Source: Bacteroidaceae bacterium
GTDB taxonomy: Bacteria; Bacteroidota; Bacteroidia; Bacteroidales; Bacteroidaceae
Reading direction: 5' to 3'
Length of the DNA: 55,347 nt
Assembly (NCBI GenBank): GCA_017556585.1
Contig: JAFYMP010000090.1
Coordinates: 1-55,347, forward strand
Both the position numbers and the translations under genes were made by a program. Below, in pieces: positions 1 to 6,464 of this stretch. The notes below the pieces were generated by a model that did not search any database, had not been told where the DNA came from, and saw only the letters and a list, made by a program, of their open reading frames with translations. The number at the start of each line of letters is the position of its first letter. Position 1 is the stretch's first letter.

Positions 1-528
1 CATGAACAGCTTGCTGAGTGCATGAAGGAGGAGTATATGTTTACTGCTCATCCTGATATGGCTTACGTATGGAAGTACTATATAGCATTGCAGAAACGTT
101 TGCCTGGTCAAAAGTTCCACAATCTGGAAATGGCCGATACAGCAGGTGTTATGCATAGCCTTTCAGAGTATGTTGGTAATGGTAATTATGTCCTGATAGA
201 CTTCTGGGCTTCATGGTGCGGTCCATGTATAGCTTCCATGCCTGCTTTGAAGGAGATTTACAATACATATTCAAGCAAGGGTCTGCAGATTGTTGGTCTC
301 TCTTTTGACAACAAGCATGAAAACTGGGTAGATGCTATTAATCGTCTGGAGTTGCCATGGATTCACCTTTCAGATTTAAAGGGTTGGGAATCTATTGCTT
401 CTGAAATTTATGGTGTAAGGGCTATTCCAGAAATGATTTTGATTTCGCCTAAGGGTGAAATAGTTGCTATAGGTCTTCACGGTGATGAACTGGAAGCTAC
501 TATTGCAGAAGTTTTTGCTGACAAGTAA
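1..528 (+). CDS. TlpA/ResA-like thioredoxin-fold protein, 5' end cut by window
   Basis: The reading frame is open to the first base of the window, so the first visible ATG (position 22) is probably internal and this is the C-terminal part of a longer protein. The motif FWASWCGPC (residues 61-69 counted from that ATG) is a thioredoxin CXXC active site, and RAIPEM near residue 136 supplies the cis-proline loop. In Bacteroidales such domains usually follow an N-terminal DUF4369-like region in an exported, membrane-attached disulfide reductase or oxidase. The likely role is envelope thiol redox control (inference). A strong stem-loop lies about 45 bp after the stop codon. Confidence 0.88.
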   Translation, partial: HEQLAECMKEEYMFTAHPDMAYVWKYYIALQKRLPGQKFHNLEMADTAGVMHSLSEYVGNGNYVLIDFWASWCGPCIASMPALKEIYNTYSSKGLQIVGLSFDNKHENWVDAINRLELPWIHLSDLKGWESIASEIYGVRAIPEMILISPKGEIVAIGLHGDELEATIAEVFADK

Positions 529-571
529 TTCTACCTCCAAGCAGAAGGATTAAGGTGAATCCTGTAATAAG

Positions 572-617
572 ACAAGACAGAGGAAATGTTGTAGAAAACT
601 TTCCCCTGTCTTGTTTG
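572..617 (+). terminator. Rho-independent terminator after thioredoxin gene
   Basis: ACAAGACAG (572-580) pairs with CTGTCTTGT (606-614). The stem continues through GGAAA/TTTCC (582-586/600-604) with one A-C mismatch and is followed by T-rich sequence. It separates the thioredoxin gene from the convergent YoeB module. Confidence 0.75.
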
Positions 618-686
618 TATTACTTTATATAAACTACTTTCTGTTTTATTTGTATGCTTGTGCTCTATAGCTACTTGTTGTACGAC

Positions 687-965
687 TCATTTGTCATTAT
701 AATGACCATAAGCAGTTAGTACGAGCACAATTACTTCTGTGTCTCGAATCTCATAAACTAACCTATGTTTCTTGCTGATTCGACGACTCCATTGTCCACT
801 GCGATTGTTAGAAAGTGGCTCTGGTTTTCCTGTGCCGGTACGCGGATGCTCATAAAGCTCTGCAATCAGTTTTATGGCTTTATTATAAGATGCAGGCTCG
901 TTTTTTAAAAGTCTTTTCAGATCGAGTTTTGCGGTCTCTTTTAAAACAACCTTGTAGGTATTCAT
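687..965 (-). CDS. yoeB: YoeB/Txe-family mRNA interferase toxin
   Basis: This 92-residue protein closely follows the YoeB pattern. The block GKPEPL...SGQWSRRI...HRLVYEI and the C-terminal GHYNDK match the E. coli toxin in order and spacing. By alignment the catalytic residues correspond to Glu49, Arg68, His88 and Tyr89. YoeB toxins are RelE-fold ribosome-dependent endoribonucleases that cleave mRNA in the A site. The ATG overlaps the stop codon of the upstream antitoxin gene by four bases (ATGA, 962-965), the usual coupling in type II toxin-antitoxin operons. Expression is probably autorepressed by the toxin-antitoxin complex (family knowledge). Confidence 0.9.
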   Translation of the reverse strand: MNTYKVVLKETAKLDLKRLLKNEPASYNKAIKLIAELYEHPRTGTGKPEPLSNNRSGQWSRRISKKHRLVYEIRDTEVIVLVLTAYGHYNDK

Positions 966-1195
966 AAATTTCTAATGTATTTGTCAAGTTCTTCAACACT
1001 TGCAAACTCTGTTGATGTTTCTTCACTGGCTTTGTCAACACGAGCAAAAAACTCGTCTTTTGTAAAAAGAGTTGAGTCTTCCTTCTCTGCAGCAAGTTTG
1101 CGCAAGTATTTTGCGGCTCGCCTCATCAAATGTTCATCTTCTGCAATAATACTCATATTACGAAGAATTTCGGCATTCATTTGTACTGCTGTCAT
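962..1195 (-). CDS. Putative YoeB antitoxin
   Basis: This 77-residue acidic protein lies directly upstream of the YoeB-like toxin with a 4-bp overlap, so the two are translationally coupled. Its sequence has no strong Phd/YefM signature. It has a helical N-terminus (residues 1-36, with MRRAAKYLRKL) and an acidic C-terminus ending EELDKYIRNL that could wrap the toxin. The antitoxin role is inferred from position and size. A TAATTTTG promoter box lies about 26 bp upstream. Confidence 0.75.
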   Translation of the reverse strand: MTAVQMNAEILRNMSIIAEDEHLMRRAAKYLRKLAAEKEDSTLFTKDEFFARVDKASEETSTEFASVEELDKYIRNL

Positions 1196-1220
1196 AACTA
1201 ATGTTTTTTAATTGATAAAA

Positions 1221-1228
1221 CAAAATTA
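1221..1228 (-). promoter_or_regulatory. -7 promoter box of the YoeB toxin-antitoxin operon
   Basis: On the minus strand this reads TAATTTTG, a match to the Bacteroidetes TAnnTTTG box, 26 bp upstream of the antitoxin ATG. No convincing -33 TTTG was found. Confidence 0.55.
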
Positions 1229-1349
1229 GAAACTAATTCTGAAATGAAAAAATAATATCGAAGAATTAACTCTTCTCTTTAATGAACTAGCTAATGATAT
1301 TTTAAGTCGTTATAGTATAATTAGAAATAGTTTTGGACTGAATCCCGTT

Positions 1350-3182
1350 TTAAAACAGTTGGTGGATAAGGTCTGAACGTCCCATACGTTTCAGTTCTGC
1401 TATTATTTTGGAGCGTTGTGCCGGTTCGTACCAGAAGAAGAACTGCCTCTGTGCAAGTTTCTCTTTTTGGGTACGTGCGGTATATACAGGTTTCATGGTG
1501 TATGGGTTTATGCCTGTGTAGAATATTTCGGTACTTAATGTCATTGGAGTAGGGGTGAAGTCCTGTATCTGCTCCAAATGAAAATTCAGTTTTTTTGTCT
1601 TTACGGCAAGTTCTGCCATATCTTCCGGCGTGCACTGCGGATGGCTGCTTATAAAGTATGGTATAAGCTGCTGATTCAGATTCTGCTCTTTGTTTATCTT
1701 GTCGAATGTTCGTTTAAACTCTTCGAAAGAACGGAACGATGGCTTGCGCATAAGGTTTAGTACTGAATCTGAAGTATGTTCCGGAGCTACCTTTAAGCGT
1801 CCGCTTACGTGTTTGGTTATCAGCTCTTTGGTGTATGCTGTATGTGACTGGTTTATCTTGTCATCAGCATCACGATATTGCAGAATGTCATATCGTATTC
1901 CGCTTCCTATACAGCATTTTTTTACACCCTGTATGGCACTTACTGCCTGATAAATATCTATCAGCGGATTTAAATCGGTGTTCAGGTTTGGGCATACTTT
2001 AGGGTGCAGGCAAGTAGGGCGCTTGCATTTGCGGCACAACTCTTTATCTCTGCCGGAGAGTCTGTACATATTTGCTGACGGACCGCCCAAATCGGAAATG
2101 TATCCTTTGAAATCGTCCATACGAACTACCTGCTTGGCCTCTTTCAGTATGCTGGCTTTGCTACGGCTGGCTATCTGCTTGCCCTGGTGAGCCGATATGG
2201 TGCAGAAGGCACATCCTCCAAAACAACCTCTGTGCAGAGTGATGGAGTGGCGTATCATCTCGTATGCCGGAATGCGTTTGTTCTTGTATTTTGGATGGGG
2301 CAGGCGTGTGTATGGCAAATCATAAACTTTGTCCAGTTCTTCTGTTGTCATAGGCGGGTAAGGTGGATTGACAACAGTAAAATTATTGCCTGTTTTCTGT
2401 ATTATTCTGCTTGCCTCTATCTTGTTCGATTCCTCTTCTATCACTTTGAAATTGGCTGCCTGTTTGTATCTGTCTGCCAGACATTCTGAGTGAGGATATA
2501 GTAGCTTGTCTTTACCGGAAATACCATTTGGTATGTTGCTTTCAGCAGTTAAAAAAGCTATCTGAGGCTGGTTGATAATAGTGCTGTGGGCATTTTTCGG
2601 AGTATTTTCCATTAATGCGTGGGCTATGGCTGTTATGGGTTTTTCGCCCATTCCGTAAACCAAATAATCTGCACCGCTTTCTACAAGTATGCTTGGCAAA
2701 AGTTTATCCTGCCAATAGTCATAATGTGTCAGTCTGCGCATGGATGCTTCTATGCCTCCTATAACTACAGGGATATCCGGGAATAGCTTTTTCAATATCT
2801 GTGTATAGACTATGGTGGGGTATTCCGGACGTCCGGAATGACGACCATCTGGTGTGTAGGCATCTTCTGAACGTAGCCTTTTGCCGGCTGTGTATCGGTT
2901 TACCATAGAATCCATGCAGCCTGCAGTTACTCCGAAAAAGAGTTTTGGAGTGCCTAATTTTTTGAAATCGCGCAAATCGTCCTGCCAGTTGGGTTGTGGA
3001 ACTATTGCTACGCGCAGTCCTTCGGCTTCCAATACTCTGCCTATAACTGCTGTTCCAAACGATGGGTGGTCAACATACGCATCGCCACTGAATAGAATTA
3101 CATCAAGTTCGTCCCAACCTAACTGTTCGCACTCTTTCTTTGTGGTTGGCAACCATTCGCTTATATTTCTGTAGCTCTGCAT
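1350..3182 (-). CDS. ygiQ: YgiQ-family radical SAM protein
   Basis: A 610-residue protein of the YgiQ (UPF0313) family at typical family length. The N-terminal half carries the family-specific cobalamin-binding-like region (VILFSGDAYVDHPSFG, residues 28-43). The radical SAM cluster CxxxCxxC is at Cys320, Cys324 and Cys327 (HRGCFGGCAFC). A later Cys-rich stretch (CRKCKRPTCLHPKVCPN) could bind a second cluster. The biochemical function of the family is not established; it is expected to be a cytoplasmic SAM-dependent enzyme. It is a single gene with its own promoter box (TACTTTTG, 3203-3210 on the minus strand). Confidence 0.93.
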   Translation of the reverse strand: MQSYRNISEWLPTTKKECEQLGWDELDVILFSGDAYVDHPSFGTAVIGRVLEAEGLRVAIVPQPNWQDDLRDFKKLGTPKLFFGVTAGCMDSMVNRYTAGKRLRSEDAYTPDGRHSGRPEYPTIVYTQILKKLFPDIPVVIGGIEASMRRLTHYDYWQDKLLPSILVESGADYLVYGMGEKPITAIAHALMENTPKNAHSTIINQPQIAFLTAESNIPNGISGKDKLLYPHSECLADRYKQAANFKVIEEESNKIEASRIIQKTGNNFTVVNPPYPPMTTEELDKVYDLPYTRLPHPKYKNKRIPAYEMIRHSITLHRGCFGGCAFCTISAHQGKQIASRSKASILKEAKQVVRMDDFKGYISDLGGPSANMYRLSGRDKELCRKCKRPTCLHPKVCPNLNTDLNPLIDIYQAVSAIQGVKKCCIGSGIRYDILQYRDADDKINQSHTAYTKELITKHVSGRLKVAPEHTSDSVLNLMRKPSFRSFEEFKRTFDKINKEQNLNQQLIPYFISSHPQCTPEDMAELAVKTKKLNFHLEQIQDFTPTPMTLSTEIFYTGINPYTMKPVYTARTQKEKLAQRQFFFWYEPAQRSKIIAELKRMGRSDLIHQLF

Positions 3183-3202
3183 ATCAACTTATTTTTCCAC
3201 CG

Positions 3203-3210
3203 CAAAAGTA
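3203..3210 (-). promoter_or_regulatory. -7 promoter box of ygiQ
   Basis: Minus-strand TACTTTTG, 21 bp upstream of the ygiQ ATG, fits the Bacteroidetes TAnnTTTG consensus. The rest of the ~200-bp gap to the zeta-like gene shows nothing recognisable. Confidence 0.55.
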
Positions 3211-3388
3211 CAAAATCTATTTATTTTATGGTAATTTCTCGTTTATATGGATCGTTTTTCTATCTCTGCATTTGAAAAATCATCAAAATTTCAAAGGTGA
3301 ATGACTAATAGATATTCTACAGATGAGTGAATTATATCTACAAATGCAACCAGTGTTCTATACCGCATTCGTTTGATACTATTGAATT

Positions 3389-4012
3389 TTAAATTAGCAC
3401 TTCATTTTCAGTGTCGGGTAATATGGCTTGCGCCCATTCAGGCACATCTTTTACATACATTTTACCCATAACACCATTTACTAAACGGAATTGTATTTTT
3501 GCATCTTCTCCATCCACGGAGTTGTCATAAACATAAAGACGGTCAACGATGGAAGATACAGTTTTACAATTCTCTATAGCCTTGTAATACCTTGAAATAA
3601 TTTTGGAGATAGGAACATCGTGTCCTCCTTTCATCACCCTGTCGGCAATTCGCGAGGCATTTATTTTCGGATTTTCTGTTGAGATGAAGAACAATCGAAT
3701 GAAGAAACCTGCATTTTTGGCCTTGATGATGAATTGAATTTTATCTTCAGCAGACATAACAGTTTCAATGACAAAGCTTTTTCTTTCAATCAAACATTTC
3801 TCTCTCCATTCTGCACAATAATTAGCTGCATTCAGAACTGCATCTCTTGAGTTCCAATCTCCAAACATTTCGTTGGCAACCTCATCTGGATTGATATAGA
3901 TGGTTCCCTCTGCCCATTCATGATGAATAAATCTTTTAGTCACAGAAGTCTTGCCCGACCCATTAGGCCCGGCTATGATAATCAATTCAGGTTTAAGCGT
4001 ATCCTTAGACAT
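3389..4012 (-). CDS. Zeta-toxin-like P-loop kinase
   Basis: The 207-residue protein has a Walker A motif GPNGSGKT at residues 15-22, followed by a helix and INPDEVANEMFGDWNSRDA, the pattern of zeta-toxin/AAA kinases. An internal FVIETVMS is typical of the substrate-binding beta strand, and RIADRVMKGGHDVP is the usual basic lid region. Zeta toxins phosphorylate UDP-N-acetylglucosamine; chromosomal homologues in Bacteroidetes are often annotated this way without proof of toxicity. Its start overlaps the end of the small upstream gene by 8 bp (4005-4012), so the two are probably one operon and possibly a toxin-antitoxin pair (inference). Confidence 0.82.
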   Translation of the reverse strand: MSKDTLKPELIIIAGPNGSGKTSVTKRFIHHEWAEGTIYINPDEVANEMFGDWNSRDAVLNAANYCAEWREKCLIERKSFVIETVMSAEDKIQFIIKAKNAGFFIRLFFISTENPKINASRIADRVMKGGHDVPISKIISRYYKAIENCKTVSSIVDRLYVYDNSVDGEDAKIQFRLVNGVMGKMYVKDVPEWAQAILPDTENEVLI

Positions 4013-4214
4013 TTACCGCTTGATTGATTTGTTTAGCCCATTTTTCGCGTTTGATAGCAATGTTTCTGCGCATTTGCTCGAAATGAGCAGCAGCTACTCT
4101 TTTACTGCTTTCGCGTGCTTCTTGGGCAACTTCTTTCATAACCTGCTCCAGCATTTCATCAGTAGGTTCCTGGCCTGTGCCGAATCTGTATGAATTCATT
4201 TCCTTCTCTGACAT
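4005..4214 (-). CDS. Small helical partner of zeta-like kinase, possible antitoxin
   Basis: A 69-residue, highly charged, predicted all-helical protein (EMLEQVMKEVAQEARESSKR, then FEQMRRNIAIKREKWAKQ). It is directly upstream of and overlaps the zeta-like kinase. Its family is not recognised. Position, size and translational overlap suggest that it neutralises or regulates the kinase, like epsilon antitoxins, but no sequence similarity to epsilon is visible. A TAnnTTTG box (minus strand, 4241-4248) lies about 27 bp upstream. Confidence 0.65.
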   Translation of the reverse strand: MSEKEMNSYRFGTGQEPTDEMLEQVMKEVAQEARESSKRVAAAHFEQMRRNIAIKREKWAKQINQAVNV

Positions 4215-4240
4215 AACGGCTCCTTTTTCTATTCTTTCTG

Positions 4241-4248
4241 CAAAAATA
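4241..4248 (-). promoter_or_regulatory. -7 promoter box of the zeta-like operon
   Basis: Minus-strand TATTTTTG, 27 bp upstream of the first ATG of the small-protein/zeta-like pair. Confidence 0.5.
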
Positions 4249-4284
4249 ACAATTTTCTTTTGTTAGTAAATGTTTTTGGGGACC

Positions 4285-4455
4285 TTAAATTCTCTTTTCA
4301 TTTTCAATGATTCTACAAGTTGTATCGGGTGAATAGTGCTTGAAAATCTGCTCAAAGTTATCTATCACATTGTCATTGGCTGCTGAAGCATCACGCATAA
4401 CAAAGTAGATAGGTTGTAATTTTTTAGGGTAAATCCTGTAGGATGGGGATTTTTC
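4285..4455 (-). pseudogene. Relic of the C-terminus of an unidentified gene, possibly a DNA methyltransferase
   Basis: Between two in-frame stops the minus strand is open for 57 codons and reads convincingly like protein (YRIYPKKLQPIYFVMRDAS, then NFEQIFKHYSPDTT, ending ENEKRI). There is no start codon apart from an internal Met. The pattern of a beta strand, RDxS and NxEQIF recalls the C-terminal end of type III-like adenine methyltransferases, but this is weak. It is probably a decayed gene tail. The 5' end of this relic overlaps the promoter region of the PL11 gene on the other strand. Confidence 0.35.
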
Positions 4456-4469
4456 CTACTTTATCTTTG
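4426..4469 (+). promoter_or_regulatory. Promoter region of PL11 gene with tandem AGGG..TCCT/GGGG..TCCTA boxes
   Basis: TATCTTTG (4462-4469) is a consensus -7 box. Just upstream are two related boxes: AGGGTAAATCCTGTA (4426-4440) and GGGGATTTTTCCTAC (4445-4459), about 20 bp apart. The arms GTAGGA (4438-4443) and TCCTAC (4454-4459) also form an inverted repeat. A very similar tandem occurs at 39358-39393. The layout suggests a dimeric transcription factor site, but the regulator is unknown. Confidence 0.45.
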
Positions 4470-4568
4470 TACGAGAATTATAAAACCTTATGCAAATATG
4501 TGGGTTGCAATAGGATTTTTGCAGAAGGAAATAGAATTTGAAATTACAGAACATAAAATATGGGAATT

Positions 4569-6461
4569 ATGAAAAAGGTAGCAATGTTATTAGGATTGAT
4601 TCTGGCGGTGCAGATGGTTGGAGCGCAGACAGCGTACAGTAATGATTTGCAGATGGAAAAACTGGACCGCGGAGTAGTGGCTTTCAGAACGTCAGAAGAC
4701 AGTGTAATGGTTAGCTGGCGTTTTATGGAGGGCGATACTCCGGAAACAGCATTCCACGTATATAAAAACGGCAAACGAATAACCAAAGAACCCATAACAA
4801 AATCTACCACCTTTATGGATGCCAATAGGGCGGAACAGGAGACTGTTTATCAAGTGAAAAAGGTTAAGTCTTTCAAAAATAGAAGAACATCCAATGGCAG
4901 TTGGGTGCTTAAAGCCGATGCTCCTATTGGTTATTTGGAGATACCGTTGCAGCGTCCTGCCGATTCAGAAAACATAAGGGGCGAAGAGTACACATATACG
5001 GCTAACGATGCTTCTGTGGCCGATCTTGATGGCGATGGTCAGTATGAGATTATACTGAAATGGGACCCCTCAAATTCAAAAGATAATTCACACAGTGGTT
5101 TTACAGGCAATACCTACATAGATGCTTACAAACTGGACGGAACCTTTATGTGGCGCATAGATTTGGGTAAAAACATTCGTGCAGGTGCCCACTATTCTCC
5201 GTTTATAGTATATGATTTGGATGGCGATGGTTGTGCTGAACTTGTGGTAAAGAGTGCCGATGGTACTGTGGATGCTACAGGAACAGTTATAGGCGATGCT
5301 ACAAAAGACCATCGTTACGGTTTAAATGCTGATGGTTCTGTTAATTGGGATATTGAAGGCCATTACGGATACATAGCATACGGACCGGAATATCTTACAC
5401 TGTTTGAAGGTGCTACAGGTAAAGCATTGACCACCATAGATTATACTCCGCAGCGTGGCGATTTGCGTTCATGGGGCGATAACTATGCAAACCGCAGCGA
5501 GCGCTATCTGGCTGCCGTGGGCTATTTGGATGGCAAAAATGCCAGTGTGATAATGTGCCGTGGATATTATACCCGTGCAGTGTTGGCCGCTTACGATTGG
5601 GATGGCAAAGAACTGAAACAGCGCTGGGTATTCGATACCAATACTCCGGGAAACGAAAAGTATCGTGGACAGGGCAATCATAATCTGCGTGTAGGCGATG
5701 TGGATGGTGATGGTTGCGATGAAATAGTCTATGGTGCTTGCTGCATAGATAACGATGGTACTGGGCTATACTCAACAGGGTTGGGACACGGCGATGCAAT
5801 GCACCTGACCGCATTCTTCCCGAATAACGATGCACTGCAGGTTTGGAGTTGTCATGAAAATAAGAAAGATGGTTCTGTACTTAGAGATGCTGCAACCGGA
5901 GAGATAATATTCCAAATACCATCAGGCAAAGATGTTGGCAGATGTATGGCTGCCGATATAGATGATGAAAACCCGGGTTTGGAGATGTGGTCATCGGCTT
6001 CCGATGGAATAAGAACTGTTACAGGTTCGCAGTTTACCACATCTACTGTAGGAATACCGGTAAATATGGCTGTTTGGTGGGATGGAGATCTGTTGCGCGA
6101 AATGCAGGACAATACACAAGTGTCAAAGTATCATAAAGTACTTAAGATGGCTGCAACCATACAGCGTTTTGATAATTGCGTTTCAAATAATGGGACCAAG
6201 AGTAATCCATCGCTTCAGGGCGATATTATTGGCGATTGGCGTGAAGAGGTGTTACTGCGTAGTTTCGATAATAACTCTCTGCGTCTTTACATATCGCCTG
6301 AAAGGACCAAATATAGATTCCACACATTCTTGGAAGATCCTGTATATCGTATAAGTATAGCCACCCAGAATGTAGGCTATAATCAGCCTACACAGGTGGG
6401 TTTCTATTTTGGTGCAGAACTGGAAGGGAGCGGCAAACTATTCCGCGGCTACCAATTCTAA
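4569..6461 (+). CDS. Rhamnogalacturonan lyase, polysaccharide lyase family 11
   Basis: About 630 residues with a signal peptide (MKKVAMLLGLILAVQMVGAQ). The mature region starts MEKLDRGVVAFRTSEDSVMVSWRFMEGDTPETAFHVY in sense, the N-terminal beta module typical of PL11 (YesW/YesX type). Repeated Ca-binding DxDGDGxxE loops follow (DLDGDGQYE, DLDGDGCAE, DVDGDGCDE), as in the eight-bladed propeller of these lyases. The predicted activity is beta-elimination of rhamnogalacturonan I backbones, outside the cytoplasm. The ATG at 4569 is preferred to the one at 4560 because it begins the signal peptide cleanly. The gene is monocistronic, with a consensus promoter box about 100 bp upstream. Confidence 0.9.
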   Translation: MKKVAMLLGLILAVQMVGAQTAYSNDLQMEKLDRGVVAFRTSEDSVMVSWRFMEGDTPETAFHVYKNGKRITKEPITKSTTFMDANRAEQETVYQVKKVKSFKNRRTSNGSWVLKADAPIGYLEIPLQRPADSENIRGEEYTYTANDASVADLDGDGQYEIILKWDPSNSKDNSHSGFTGNTYIDAYKLDGTFMWRIDLGKNIRAGAHYSPFIVYDLDGDGCAELVVKSADGTVDATGTVIGDATKDHRYGLNADGSVNWDIEGHYGYIAYGPEYLTLFEGATGKALTTIDYTPQRGDLRSWGDNYANRSERYLAAVGYLDGKNASVIMCRGYYTRAVLAAYDWDGKELKQRWVFDTNTPGNEKYRGQGNHNLRVGDVDGDGCDEIVYGACCIDNDGTGLYSTGLGHGDAMHLTAFFPNNDALQVWSCHENKKDGSVLRDAATGEIIFQIPSGKDVGRCMAADIDDENPGLEMWSSASDGIRTVTGSQFTTSTVGIPVNMAVWWDGDLLREMQDNTQVSKYHKVLKMAATIQRFDNCVSNNGTKSNPSLQGDIIGDWREEVLLRSFDNNSLRLYISPERTKYRFHTFLEDPVYRISIATQNVGYNQPTQVGFYFGAELEGSGKLFRGYQF

Positions 6462-6464
6462 TCT

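Noticed and set aside
1321-1635. Open frame antisense within the ygiQ 3' end
   Set aside because: It is a shadow of the YgiQ coding sequence with unlikely composition and no promoter.
5413-5835. Long His/Tyr-rich antisense frame inside the PL11 gene
   Set aside because: Composition is typical of a reverse-strand shadow of a DxDGDG-rich gene, with no promoter.
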